DNA of 64,000 bases, taken from Acetobacter cibinongensis (GTDB lineage Bacteria; Pseudomonadota; Alphaproteobacteria; Acetobacterales; Acetobacteraceae). A model generated the notes under the pieces. The model did no database searches. It saw only the letters and a program-made list of their open reading frames with translations, and was not told where the DNA came from. Below are positions 1 through 7,682 of the stretch, piece after piece. The position numbers and the translations under genes were made by a program. Location: the NCBI RefSeq assembly GCF_000963925.1, contig NZ_BAMV01000016.1, positions 62,001 to 126,000 of the forward strand, in the 5' to 3' direction. The stretch's first letter is position 1. Each line of letters opens with the position of its first letter.

Positions 1-78
1 AACGCACCAGAAGTGGCGCATGAGAGAGCACTGGAAGCAGTGTATCTGTCTCACCGTTTAATGGACAAACAACACTAA
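1..78 (+). CDS. 3' end of an unidentified gene (partial)
   Basis: An open frame enters at the left edge and gives about 25 residues ending HRLMDKQH before a TAA stop. A clear intrinsic terminator follows 27 bp downstream, which supports this as the true end of a transcribed gene. The fragment is too short to assign to a family; it looks helical and charged. Confidence 0.5.
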   Translation, partial: NAPEVAHERALEAVYLSHRLMDKQH

Positions 79-105
79 ACCCGAACGCACGCTACGCGTT
101 GAATT

Positions 106-137
106 AGCCCCCTTTCACAAGAAGGGGGCTTTTTTTG
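106..137 (+). terminator. intrinsic terminator
   Basis: A 9-bp stem (AGCCCCCTT / AAGGGGGCT) with a 7-nt loop is followed directly by seven T residues. It ends the gene entering from the left. It also lies just beyond the 3' end of the minus-strand Lrp gene. Confidence 0.85.
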
Positions 138-147
138 TGACGTGATT

Positions 148-612
148 TTACAATGGAATTTCCCACGATAGTTTGACTTTTTGCATGGGAATATCGGTTT
201 TTAAACTGCGCACCCCTTTAACGCGAGCAAGATGCTCCGCCTGAAACTGGCGGTAGGTCTCAATATTTTTTGCAACAACGCGCAACAGAAAATCACAGTC
301 ACCTGCCATTAAATGACACTCTACAACCTCTGGTGACGCCTGAATGGCTTTCACAAAGTGGCTGACGGTATCTTCATCCTGCCCTTCCAGCCAGACGCGC
401 ACAAATACGGTGGTTGTCACACCCAGTTTTGTCGGGTTGAGCAAGGCAACATAGCGGTCGATAATGCCAGCGTCTTCCAGCATTCGGACACGCCTCAGGC
501 ATGGGGTAGGGGAGAGCCCAACCTCTTTTGCCAGTTCCACATTGCTCATACGGCCGTTTCGCTGCAACGCGGCCAAAATACGTTTATCTATTCTGTCCAA
601 GACTGATGGCAT
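148..612 (-). CDS. Lrp/AsnC family transcriptional regulator
   Basis: This 154-residue protein has the standard Lrp/AsnC layout. A winged helix-turn-helix covers about residues 5-60 (DRIDKRILAALQRNGRMSN, then VELAKEVGLSPTPCLRRV), and a RAM effector-binding domain covers about 70-145. Members of the family are usually oligomeric regulators that sense amino acids. The gene is divergent from azlCD, so control of that branched-chain amino-acid exporter, plus autoregulation, is the likely role. The 134-bp spacer carries a dyad array that fits an Lrp-type operator. The effector cannot be read from sequence. Confidence 0.9.
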   Translation of the reverse strand: MPSVLDRIDKRILAALQRNGRMSNVELAKEVGLSPTPCLRRVRMLEDAGIIDRYVALLNPTKLGVTTTVFVRVWLEGQDEDTVSHFVKAIQASPEVVECHLMAGDCDFLLRVVAKNIETYRQFQAEHLARVKGVRSLKTDIPMQKVKLSWEIPL

Positions 613-629
613 AAAATTTCTTTCTAAAA

Positions 630-664
630 AGAGTTATTAGCATATTACTCTAATAATTCAGAGT
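630..664. promoter_or_regulatory. dyad array, candidate Lrp-type operator
   Basis: Three copies of a 5-bp element alternate in orientation in the AT-rich divergent spacer: AGAGT at 630-634, ACTCT at 647-651 and AGAGT at 660-664. Outer and inner pairs can form two overlapping palindromes. The array lies just upstream of the regulator start (612) and about 80 bp before azlC. Multiple spaced dyads are typical of Lrp-family binding, so this is an inferred operator. Confidence 0.5.
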
Positions 665-746
665 TTTGGAGATGATTTTGCACACACCTGCTTTGGGGTG
701 TTTGCTATAAACAGGTCTCCTTTTTCTCCTGTCTGGAAACCCTATC

Positions 747-1454
747 GTGCAGGTTGCCTCTGCTTCCCACTGTCCTCCGTCTACGCGCATGGAGGTCTTA
801 CGCGGTCTGCGTTCTGCTTTGCCTATTATGCTGGGCTTTATTCCGTTTGGTCTTGTGCTTGGTGCGCAAGCCCGGATGCGTGGTTTTGCCCTCTTTGAAG
901 TGCCTATGATGACAGGGCTGAATTTTGGAGGTGGCTCGGAATTTGCCGCTGTGGGGTTGTGGACATCTCCCCCACATATCCTGCTCATTGTGGGCGTCAC
1001 GTTTCTTGTAAACAGCCGTCATCTGCTTATGGGTGCGGCACTGGCACCGTATTTGCGTGCTATCCCACGCAACAAAATGCTCTTTTGCCTGTTTTTCATG
1101 TGTGATGAAACATGGGCCTTAAGCCTGACGGATGCCCGTAAAACAGGGTTTAGCCTGCCTTATTATATGAGTGTTTCCCTCTGCCTGTATATGAGTTGGG
1201 TCATTGGTACCGCAATAGGGGCGGTTGCCGGACCGATTATGGGAGACGTGAGCCGATACGGTTTTGATATGGCTTTTCCAGCAGTATTTTTTGTATTGCT
1301 GCGCGGTATGTGGAAAGGCATGGCTTCGGCTTTGCCGTGGGGTGTCAGTCTTGGCGTGGCCGTTGCCGCTTATATGGTTTTACCTAAAGGCTGGTACGTC
1401 CCGCTGGGAGCAGTGTCAGGCGGAGCGGTTGCATGGGTGCAGGCACGGTCATGA
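747..1454 (+). CDS. azlC: AzlC family branched-chain amino acid exporter, large subunit
   Basis: This 235-residue polytopic membrane protein belongs to the AzlC family. Together with a small AzlD partner it exports branched-chain amino acids or related compounds. The family signature is near the N terminus (LRSALPIMLGFIPFGLVLGA, then a GLNFGGGSEFAAVGL stretch), followed by several hydrophobic helices. A GTG at 747 gives the listed start; an ATG at 789 would remove 14 residues and still keep the conserved region. The stop overlaps the azlD start as ATGA, which points to translational coupling. Control by the divergent Lrp-type regulator is likely. The substrate is inferred from the family only. 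Confidence 0.88.
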   Translation: MQVASASHCPPSTRMEVLRGLRSALPIMLGFIPFGLVLGAQARMRGFALFEVPMMTGLNFGGGSEFAAVGLWTSPPHILLIVGVTFLVNSRHLLMGAALAPYLRAIPRNKMLFCLFFMCDETWALSLTDARKTGFSLPYYMSVSLCLYMSWVIGTAIGAVAGPIMGDVSRYGFDMAFPAVFFVLLRGMWKGMASALPWGVSLGVAVAAYMVLPKGWYVPLGAVSGGAVAWVQARS

Positions 1455-1741
1455 CTGTTCTCACCCTGTTATTGATGGCTCTTGCCACATATTGCACGCG
1501 TATTGGCGGCTATCTCTTGTTAAACCGGCAGCATATTGCGCCCCGCACAGCCAAAGTAATGGAAGCAGCGCCCGGCTGCGTGTTGATAGCCGTACTCGCG
1601 CCTGATTTTGCCTCAGGCCGGATGGCAGATTTACTGGCGCTGACCGTGACACTCGTAGCGGCTATGCGTTGCTCGTTACTGGTTACCGTTTTGGTAGGGA
1701 TTGGGAGCGGCTGGTTCTTCCGTATGATACTGCCAAGTTAA
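1451..1741 (+). CDS. azlD: AzlD family exporter, small subunit
   Basis: This 96-residue membrane protein has about four hydrophobic segments (MTVLTLLLMALATYCTRIGG at the start) and matches AzlD, the small partner of AzlC. The ATG at 1451 overlaps the azlC TGA (ATGA), so the two subunits should be made together. An upstream in-frame ATG at 1433 would extend further into azlC and is less likely. A bidirectional terminator follows about 25 bp after the stop. Confidence 0.85.
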   Translation: MTVLTLLLMALATYCTRIGGYLLLNRQHIAPRTAKVMEAAPGCVLIAVLAPDFASGRMADLLALTVTLVAAMRCSLLVTVLVGIGSGWFFRMILPS

Positions 1742-1765
1742 GGTTGGCAGCTAGACAAAGAAAAA

Positions 1766-1800
1766 GGCCGGACACCATGTGGTGGTCCGGCCCTTTTTTT
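1766..1800. terminator. bidirectional intrinsic terminator
   Basis: A GC-rich hairpin (GGCCGGAC at 1766-1773 paired with GTCCGGCC at 1785-1792) is preceded by an A run and followed by seven T residues. It can end azlCD on the plus strand and rpsU on the minus strand. Confidence 0.85.
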
Positions 1801-1818
1801 GATCCCTGAAGGGAAGGC

Positions 1819-2022
1819 TTAGAAGCCTTCGCGTTCCAGGCGCTTGCGTTCCATCTTGCGAGCGCGACGAACTGCCTCAGCAGACTCACGAGCTTTACGC
1901 TCAGACGGCTTTTCAAAGTGGCGGCGCAGCTTCATTTCGCGGAAAATGCCTTCGCGCTGCATTTTCTTTTTGAGTGCCTTTAGAGCCTGATCGACATTGT
2001 TGTCACGGACGAGAACGTGCAC
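1819..2022 (-). CDS. rpsU: 30S ribosomal protein S21
   Basis: The frame encodes the small, very basic S21 protein, 67 residues from a GTG at 2022 ([20 protein letters not shown] and onward, ending KRLEREGF). That length matches alphaproteobacterial S21. The frame is open upstream, but the extra residues are hydrophobic and not part of S21. S21 binds the 30S platform near the anti-Shine-Dalgarno end and helps initiation. A leader of about 100 nt with a hairpin precedes it. The COQ9-type gene on the other strand belongs to a family known as rpsU-divergently transcribed, which agrees with this neighbourhood. Confidence 0.95.
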   Translation of the reverse strand: MHVLVRDNNVDQALKALKKKMQREGIFREMKLRRHFEKPSERKARESAEAVRRARKMERKRLEREGF

Positions 2023-2045
2023 TTGGTCACTAACCCCTGTTTCAG

Positions 2046-2067
2046 AAAACCCGGTTACCCCGGTTTT
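2046..2067 (-). promoter_or_regulatory. hairpin in the rpsU leader
   Basis: An inverted repeat with AAAACC and GGTTTT outer arms, a C-C mismatch, two further GC pairs and a 4-nt loop lies about 24 nt upstream of the rpsU GTG start. It would form in the mRNA leader and could affect initiation at this weak start. This is structure seen in sequence only; no known leader motif was recognised. Confidence 0.4.
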
Positions 2068-2132
2068 GAAGTGATATAAAAAAAGGAGCAGGCAGCACGC
2101 AAGGCACATGCCGATTCCTCTATTGGCGGCCT

Positions 2133-2161
2133 CTATAACACGGGCTTGCGGAAAGACACAA
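2133..2161 (-). promoter_or_regulatory. predicted sigma-70-type promoter for rpsU
   Basis: On the minus strand, TTGTGT (2161-2156) and TTATAG (2138-2133) are separated by exactly 17 bp. This predicts a start near 2126 and a leader of about 100 nt before rpsU. The prediction rests on consensus similarity only. Confidence 0.45.
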
Positions 2162-2224
2162 TTCGTTCTTGCTTCTTATCAACAAACTCTTGTGACAGAG
2201 TGCGGCTGCAAGAAGGAGAGAAAC

Positions 2225-2755
2225 ATGGCCATTCTTAAAATTGCACGTATGGGTCACCCGGTTCTACTCCAACGGGCGACCCAAATTGAGGACGTTACGG
2301 CACCGGACATCCAGCGCCTTATCTCTGATATGAGAGAGACATTGGCGGATGCAGGTGGTGTTGGGCTTGCGGGGCCACAAGTGCATGTTTCAAAAAGGCT
2401 TTTTCTCTACTCCGTGCCGCAGGCCCGTAGTGAGGGAGAAGATGATCCGGCCCTTGATGTCCAGATTATTCTCAACCCTGAGCTTGAGCCGGTGGATGAT
2501 GAGATGATCCCAAGGGTGGAAGGGTGCCTGTCTATTCCCGGTTTGCGCGGGCAAGTGCCGCGTTACAAGCGGGTCCGTTATGCGGGCTATGACGAGGCTG
2601 GCAAACGCATTAACGGTGTGGCTTCTGGTTTCCGGGCGCACGTTATGCAGCATGAAATGGACCATTTGGACGGGATTCTCTATCCCATGCGCATGACAGA
2701 TTTAGGCCGTCTTGGTTTTGAGGCGGAAATGGTACGGTACGGGGTAAGGGCATGA
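2225..2755 (+). CDS. def: peptide deformylase
   Basis: This 176-residue enzyme removes the formyl group from the N-terminal Met of new proteins. All three metal-site motifs are present: GVGLAGPQ (about residues 45-52), EGCLS with Cys101, and QHEMDHLDG with His143, Glu144 and His147. Motif I reads GLAGPQ where GxAAxQ is usual, a mild variant. An AAGGAG Shine-Dalgarno just before the ATG at 2225 decides the start; the frame is open upstream to 2108 but without such a site. The stop overlaps the next gene's start. Another deformylase may exist elsewhere in the genome. Confidence 0.93.
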   Translation: MAILKIARMGHPVLLQRATQIEDVTAPDIQRLISDMRETLADAGGVGLAGPQVHVSKRLFLYSVPQARSEGEDDPALDVQIILNPELEPVDDEMIPRVEGCLSIPGLRGQVPRYKRVRYAGYDEAGKRINGVASGFRAHVMQHEMDHLDGILYPMRMTDLGRLGFEAEMVRYGVRA

Positions 2756-3447
2756 ATGTTTCGGCTGGGCTGAAAATACAGCAGGCAATTTCTTTTGCAG
2801 TCGCAGGACTGGCAGCAAGCAGTATGCCAGCCCCGCTGGAGCGGGATGCTGTGCGGGATGAAGCCCTGCGTAAAGTGGCCGCTGTTGCAGGGGAACGCGG
2901 GTGGCGGATGGCCACATTGCGGGACGTTGCCGGACCGGAGGCTGACCTGCTGTTTCCCGGTGGGCCGGTAGAGATGGTTGAATCCTGGTCTGACCTGTGT
3001 GACCGGGACATGCTTTCCGCCATGCTGAGTTGTGAGGAAGAGCGCTTGAGCCAGCGGGTTAAGCAGGCGCTCCTGCTACGTCTGCCGGTTGATAGAGCCA
3101 TGCGTACTGGAGCCAGAAGCGGTTTTGGCGTGCTGGCAGCCCCCTGCGCCGGGGGGGCTTTGCGGCGCAGCATGTTGCGGACCGTTAACGCCATCTGGCA
3201 GGCCGCGCAGGATGAGTCTTCCGGCGTCACCTACGTGACCAAGCGCCTGACGTTGGGAAGCGTATATGCGGCAACCCTTCTGTTCTGGCTGGCCAGAGGG
3301 CAGAACGAGGCTGATATGGCGCGGTTTGTTGAGCACCGGCTTGCTGGCGTTCTGCGGATAGGCAAACTCAAAACGCGCCTGTTGGGCGTGTTTATGCGGC
3401 CTGAGCCTAGCTCTGTTCATACCGCCACCTCTGCTGAAGCAGCCTAA
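2752..3447 (+). CDS. COQ9 family protein (ubiquinone biosynthesis accessory protein)
   Basis: This 231-residue protein fits the COQ9 / rpsU-divergently transcribed family. COQ9 is a lipid-binding helper of the ubiquinone hydroxylase step, known mainly from mitochondria and alphaproteobacteria. The family-typical stretches are an N-terminal helical region (LERDAVRDEALRKVAAVAGE) and a C-terminal helical hairpin around YVTKRLTLGSVYAATLLFWL, which in COQ9 forms the lipid-binding part. The ATG overlaps the def stop by 4 bp, so the two are probably cotranscribed. Its position beside rpsU supports the assignment. Function in this organism is inferred. Confidence 0.82.
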   Translation: MNVSAGLKIQQAISFAVAGLAASSMPAPLERDAVRDEALRKVAAVAGERGWRMATLRDVAGPEADLLFPGGPVEMVESWSDLCDRDMLSAMLSCEEERLSQRVKQALLLRLPVDRAMRTGARSGFGVLAAPCAGGALRRSMLRTVNAIWQAAQDESSGVTYVTKRLTLGSVYAATLLFWLARGQNEADMARFVEHRLAGVLRIGKLKTRLLGVFMRPEPSSVHTATSAEAA

Positions 3448-3463
3448 AAAACTGGATCTGAGC

Positions 3464-3991
3464 ATGAGCGGGTATCGCCCAACGGATGAAGCTGGTGCAG
3501 GGCTGCTCTTTTTACGGGAAGAGCAGATTCGTCTTGCTCAAACCATGATGTTTCTGGCCGGGCGCGATATGGCGGAAGCCGTATCTCCGATTCTGGAAGA
3601 GCATGGCATTGGCCGGGCGCATTATAGGGTATTGCAGGTGTTGGCCTTCAGCCCCCGCATTCCTGTCAGCCGCCTGCAGGACATTTTAGGCGTAACCAAG
3701 CAAAGCCTTGGCCGTACGTTGGGGGAAATGCAGGAGCGCGGCTACCTTGAAAGCGAGTCCTGCCTGCGTGACCGGAGGCAAAAGCTTTTACGTTTGAGCA
3801 AAGCAGGCCAGACTGTTGAGGCTGAGCTTTTTGCTGCGGCAAAGCACCGTTTGATGGGCGCTTACCGGGAGGCAGGTGGCGCTGCTGTTGAGGGGTTCCG
3901 TCGCGTCATGTGGGGGATGCTCTCGGAAAGCAGTCGTGCTCTGGTGGCTGATGAAGGTACAGCGCGAAAGAAGGGACGTCATGGCGCATAA
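3464..3991 (+). CDS. MarR family regulator, PetP-like
   Basis: This 175-residue protein has a MarR-type winged helix: HYRVLQVLAFSPRIPVSRLQ, then LGVTKQSLGRTLGEMQERGY, and a DRRQKLLRLSKAG wing at about residues 95-110. Its 3' end overlaps the start of an OmpR-type regulator by 11 bp, and a histidine kinase follows. A MarR gene joined to an OmpR-type gene matches the PetP-PetR pair described in Rhodobacter capsulatus, so PetP-like is the best guess. The signal and targets are not visible from sequence. Confidence 0.85.
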   Translation: MSGYRPTDEAGAGLLFLREEQIRLAQTMMFLAGRDMAEAVSPILEEHGIGRAHYRVLQVLAFSPRIPVSRLQDILGVTKQSLGRTLGEMQERGYLESESCLRDRRQKLLRLSKAGQTVEAELFAAAKHRLMGAYREAGGAAVEGFRRVMWGMLSESSRALVADEGTARKKGRHGA

Positions 3992-4712
3992 TCCGCACGA
4001 TTTTACATACGAAGAAGGTACAGCCCCTCACGTTATCGTTGTGGATGATGATGCACGGCTCAGGCGGCTGTTGCAGCGCTATCTTTCCGAAAACGGGCTG
4101 AGAGTCAGTGTTGCCGCCAATGCTGCGGAAGCCCGGAAAGCTCTGGGTGGGATCCAGCCAGACGCTATGGTGCTGGATGTGACCATGCCGGGAGAAGATG
4201 GGTTGGAATTAACCCGTGCCCTGCGTGAAGCGCGGCAGGAATTTCCGGTTATTCTGCTGACAGCCCGTGGCGAACCGGAAGACCGCATCTCTGGTCTGGA
4301 GGCAGGGGCAGATGATTATCTGGGCAAACCATTTGAGCCACGCGAGCTGCTGTTACGGCTAAAAGCTCACCTGCGGCGGCTTGCTCCTGCTCCCGCAGCC
4401 GATAATCTGCGTATTATTCGGCTGGGGGATAAAGAGTTTGACCCGGTGAGAGCTCTTTTATCCGGCCCGGAAGGTAATATTCACCTTACTGGCGGGGAGG
4501 CGGCACTTTTGTCCGTGCTGGCCCGCAGACCCAATGACGTTTTCACGCGGGATGAAATTGCTCGTGCCCTTGATATGGCGGAAATTGGAGAACGCGCCGT
4601 GGACGTACAGGTCACACGGCTCCGCCGTCGTATAGAACCTGACCCGCGCGAACCACGCTTTCTTCACACCATTCGGGGCCGGGGTTATGTGCTCAAGCCC
4701 GGTGTGCAGTAA
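3981..4712 (+). CDS. OmpR/PhoB-type response regulator, PetR-like
   Basis: This 243-residue protein has a receiver domain at about residues 17-130, with the acidic triad DDD at 22-24, the phospho-acceptor Asp66 (MVLDVTMPGEDG) and Lys116 (LGKPFEP). A C-terminal winged helix covers about 150-243 (ALDMAEIGERAVDVQVTRLR, then a GRGYVL end). The ATG at 3981 lies inside the MarR gene; an earlier in-frame start would overlap by over 100 bp and is unlikely. The kinase gene starts 5 bp after its stop, so they are very likely a cognate pair. Confidence 0.92.
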   Translation: MAHNPHDFTYEEGTAPHVIVVDDDARLRRLLQRYLSENGLRVSVAANAAEARKALGGIQPDAMVLDVTMPGEDGLELTRALREARQEFPVILLTARGEPEDRISGLEAGADDYLGKPFEPRELLLRLKAHLRRLAPAPAADNLRIIRLGDKEFDPVRALLSGPEGNIHLTGGEAALLSVLARRPNDVFTRDEIARALDMAEIGERAVDVQVTRLRRRIEPDPREPRFLHTIRGRGYVLKPGVQ

Positions 4713-4717
4713 CCCCC

Positions 4718-6100
4718 ATGGGGTGGCAGACGTTCCATTATTTTCCCCGCAAGGTTCTCCAGTCCCGCAGGGTGGAAAAATCCGTGCGTCGGGTTTTGCC
4801 GCGCTCCCTGCTGGGACGCTCCTTGCTGATCGTCTTCATACCTTTGCTGATTACGCAGGCCATTTCTCTCGAACTTTTTTACGGTAATTTTCTTAAGGTT
4901 GCCTCCCGCCGCCTTTCCAGTGCTGTGGCGGCCGAAATAGTTCTGTCCCTCAATGCGTTGGAAAAACTGCAAAAACAGAGCGACAAACAATGGTTTGTGG
5001 CGCAGGCGCGGGACCATTTGCTGCTTGTTGAGACATGGAAGCCCAATGCACGACTGCGGCGGACAGGGTTCAATCATGTTCTAGGCCCGATGGATGAAGA
5101 CCTGGCGCATGCTCTGCAAGAAACAATCGACAAACCGTTTTTCATAAACTGGCATAATGACCCGCATACGGTGCTGATCTCCATTCAGCTCAGTGACGGT
5201 GTGCTGGAGGTGGAGGCCCCTCGTAAACGGTTGGATATGGGCCAGATCTGGCTTTTTGTGGCGTGGGCGCTGGGCAGTTCCTTACTGCTTTTCACCATTG
5301 CCAGCCTGTTTATGCGTAATCAGGTGCGGGCTATCCGCCGGCTGGCCCATGCTGCGGAGCAATTTGGTTTGGGGCGGGATATAGGGCCAATCAAGCCAGA
5401 AGGGGCGCAGGAGGTTCGGAAGGCAGCGATAGCCTTTAACCGGATGCAGGACCGGATTTTCCGCTTTGTGTCCCAGCGTACCGGGGTTCTTGCTGGTGTC
5501 TCGCATGATTTGAGAACACCTTTGACCCGCATTCGTCTGTCTTTGGCCATGATACCACAGAGGGGAACCGTACAGGCGGAGGCCCTCAAGGAAGACGTGG
5601 AGGACATGATTGGCGATGTGGTCGAGATGGAACACATGATCGACAGTTACCTCTCCTTCGCGCGCGGGGAAGGGGCGGAAACACCCGTGCCGGTTGAAGT
5701 AGCCCCTTTCCTGCATGATGTAGTGTTTGCTGCACGGCGGGCGGGGGCGACCGTTTATGCTGTCAGTGTCCAGAAGGACTTGCAGGCCGTCATGCGGCCA
5801 GATGCCATGCGCCGTGCACTCATGAATTTGCTGGATAACGCCCGCAGGCATGGGGGCGGCATTACGCTTAAGGCGCGTGTCATCCCGGAAGGGATATGTC
5901 TGCTGGTGGATGATGACGGACCCGGCATACGGGCGGAGCAGCACGCTGCTGTTTTCAGGGCTTTTGAGAGCGGCGGTAGAAGCGGTGGGACAGGGCTTGG
6001 CCTGACCATTGCGCGAGACATCGTGCGGGCCCATGGCGGGGAGATGGAGCTCTCGACCTCGCCGCAGGGCGGTTTGCGTGTAAGAATTATTCTGCCGTAA
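4718..6100 (+). CDS. sensor histidine kinase, EnvZ-like architecture
   Basis: This 460-residue membrane kinase has a first transmembrane segment at about residues 35-57, a periplasmic region to about 175, and a second segment at about 176-199. A HAMP linker (about 200-250) is followed by a dimerisation/H-box (GVSHDLRTPLTRIRLSL, His263). The ATP-binding domain has an N box (NLLDNARRHGG), a G1 box (VDDDGPGI) and a G2 box (GGTGLGLTIA). All catalytic elements are intact. It lies 5 bp after the response regulator. The signal is unknown. It converges on bamE with only 35 bp between the stops. Confidence 0.9.
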   Translation: MGWQTFHYFPRKVLQSRRVEKSVRRVLPRSLLGRSLLIVFIPLLITQAISLELFYGNFLKVASRRLSSAVAAEIVLSLNALEKLQKQSDKQWFVAQARDHLLLVETWKPNARLRRTGFNHVLGPMDEDLAHALQETIDKPFFINWHNDPHTVLISIQLSDGVLEVEAPRKRLDMGQIWLFVAWALGSSLLLFTIASLFMRNQVRAIRRLAHAAEQFGLGRDIGPIKPEGAQEVRKAAIAFNRMQDRIFRFVSQRTGVLAGVSHDLRTPLTRIRLSLAMIPQRGTVQAEALKEDVEDMIGDVVEMEHMIDSYLSFARGEGAETPVPVEVAPFLHDVVFAARRAGATVYAVSVQKDLQAVMRPDAMRRALMNLLDNARRHGGGITLKARVIPEGICLLVDDDGPGIRAEQHAAVFRAFESGGRSGGTGLGLTIARDIVRAHGGEMELSTSPQGGLRVRIILP

Positions 6101-6135
6101 ACGCAGCGGGGCTGCGCTTACGGTCTCAGGATATT

Positions 6136-6741
6136 TTAGAGAGAGTTACCGGAACCAAAGTGGCCGGGGCCGGAGTTCTGCCCCATCATGCCTGTGCCCG
6201 TGGTGCTGCCAGCGCCCATAAGGTTCTGCATGGGGTTGTAACGGCCCACGTTACCCAGAATTTGCTGAAGAATATTGATGCTGGTGCCCGGTGTGGGGGT
6301 AACCTGACTGATCATGGCAACCGGGCGTGCATCTTTCCGGCTCAGGGTGCGCAGGCTGTCCAGCGTACCGGCCTGATTGAACTTAAGCACAACAACCTGC
6401 TGTTTCTTCACGCCCGGAAAATCCATGGGGCGGAGATAGGTTGTCATGGAAATATAAATCCATGTGTTGTCATCAAACGCGCCACGCGTTGTGGATGACC
6501 CTAGAAGGTCAACGGCATCCGCCCGCGTGCTGGTGCCCGGAATAAGCTGGTTGTAGTCATCTGCTTCAACCAGCGAGCCACGCGGAATGGGTGTGGGACG
6601 GAAGACTGCACAGCCAGACAGAACGCCAAGGGCAGCAAGAAGGCTGCCAGCTTTACGAAGACGCGCCATTGTGTGTGAGCGTTGCTGCATCATGGTCTGT
6701 CGGGCACCCCGGGTTGTGCGGTCATTGGTCATCAAACGCAT
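6136..6741 (-). CDS. bamE: outer membrane assembly lipoprotein, BamE/SmpA-OmlA family
   Basis: The protein has a lipoprotein signal ending in the lipobox LSGC, then a BamE-like domain whose core is QLIPGTSTRADAVDLLGSS, a TWIYIS strand and VVVLKFNQAGTLDSL. A long Gly/Met/Asn-rich tail follows (about the last 45 residues), which is not part of the core fold. BamE is an accessory lipoprotein of the complex that inserts beta-barrel proteins into the outer membrane. The ATG at 6741 has a purine-rich GAGGG upstream and gives 201 residues. An ATG at 6669 would give a shorter, more typical signal peptide, and the frame is open to 6807, so the start is uncertain. Confidence 0.85.
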   Translation of the reverse strand: MRLMTNDRTTRGARQTMMQQRSHTMARLRKAGSLLAALGVLSGCAVFRPTPIPRGSLVEADDYNQLIPGTSTRADAVDLLGSSTTRGAFDDNTWIYISMTTYLRPMDFPGVKKQQVVVLKFNQAGTLDSLRTLSRKDARPVAMISQVTPTPGTSINILQQILGNVGRYNPMQNLMGAGSTTGTGMMGQNSGPGHFGSGNSL

Positions 6742-6966
6742 GGCTGTACCCTCTTGCAAAAAGGTATAGCTCCCTTGTCGGATGCCCCAACGGGCGCGGT
6801 GCGTCAATTACTGAATACCACATGCCTTCGTTTTTGCCGCAAAAATGCACATCAAGGTCTTACGGTACCCTTACTTTATGATACGGCATGAACCGTGCCT
6901 TACCTGTTCGTGAGGTGTGACGTATGCCGCGCCGTCTCTCATGCTGGTGTTTTTCAGGAGGTTTAC

Positions 6967-7521
6967 ATGGCTCCTAAGTCCGAATTTTCCCGCCCTACCG
7001 CAGTACGCCGAATCGGAGTTGGCGGTCTTTCTATTACAGTGGAAGCCACGGCTGAAGAGTGCGTGCAGATTGCCGCCCGCTTGAATTTGCCTGAAGTCAG
7101 CCTGCTGCGTTGCAAATACCAGTTGCAGGTAGGCCGGCGGAATGTGGTGACAGCTCAGGGCGCTCTGGCAGCACGCTTCAAGCAGAACTGCGTTGTGACC
7201 CTTGAACCTTTTGAGGACGTGCTGGCAGGCTCCTTTACGGTAGAATTTGTGCCTGAAGAACATTTTGAGGAGAGCGGAGAGCCTGATCTGGAGGCCATCG
7301 ACCAGATCCCCTACGAAGGAGACTCCGTTGATCTTGGTGAAGCTGCGATTGAACAGTTTGCCCTGGATTTGCCTCTCTATCCGCATGCTCCAGATGCCAA
7401 ACTACCCAAAGGGGTTGTCATGAAGGAAGAAGAGGTAGAAAAAAGAGCGCGTGAAGAAGCGCAGGCAGAGCGCGTTAATCCGTTTGCTCAACTTGAACGG
7501 TTGCGCCGTAAAGATAGCTAA
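6967..7521 (+). CDS. YceD family protein (DUF177)
   Basis: This 184-residue protein fits the YceD/DUF177 family, which is almost always encoded just before rpmF, as here. A conserved core is LARFKQNCVVTLEPFEDVLA (first residue A), and the C terminus is charged with NPFAQLERLRR. The ATG at 6967 has an excellent CAGGAGG site; the frame is open to 6895 without one. Family members are linked to 23S rRNA or L32 biology in some organisms, but the molecular role is not settled. The acidic middle region suggests contact with a basic partner. Confidence 0.85.
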   Translation: MAPKSEFSRPTAVRRIGVGGLSITVEATAEECVQIAARLNLPEVSLLRCKYQLQVGRRNVVTAQGALAARFKQNCVVTLEPFEDVLAGSFTVEFVPEEHFEESGEPDLEAIDQIPYEGDSVDLGEAAIEQFALDLPLYPHAPDAKLPKGVVMKEEEVEKRAREEAQAERVNPFAQLERLRRKDS

Positions 7522-7542
7522 TGTGCAAACACGGGTTTTCTT

Positions 7543-7570
7543 GAGCTGTTGCTTGCGAAAGCAACAGCTC
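7543..7570 (+). promoter_or_regulatory. perfect 12-bp hairpin with GCGA tetraloop between yceD and rpmF
   Basis: GAGCTGTTGCTT (7543-7554) pairs without mismatch with AAGCAACAGCTC (7559-7570) around a GCGA loop of the stable GNRA class. No T run follows, so it is a poor intrinsic terminator. It lies 22 bp after the yceD stop and 113 bp before rpmF. An RNA processing site or a control element for L32 is possible. Confidence 0.6.
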
Positions 7571-7682
7571 TCTGCTACAGCCCGCGCTCAATCTGGTTAA
7601 TAAACCTGTTTTGTTTGTCTGCTGCACGGCATTCTGTGCTGTGTGCAGTCGCTAAAGAATTGTTTTGGAGGGGCTCGGGCCC

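Noticed and set aside
6101-6135. CGCAGC-GGG-GCTGCG hairpin between the kinase gene and bamE as a terminator.
   Set aside because: The stem has only 6 bp, the loop has 3 nt and no T run follows on either strand.
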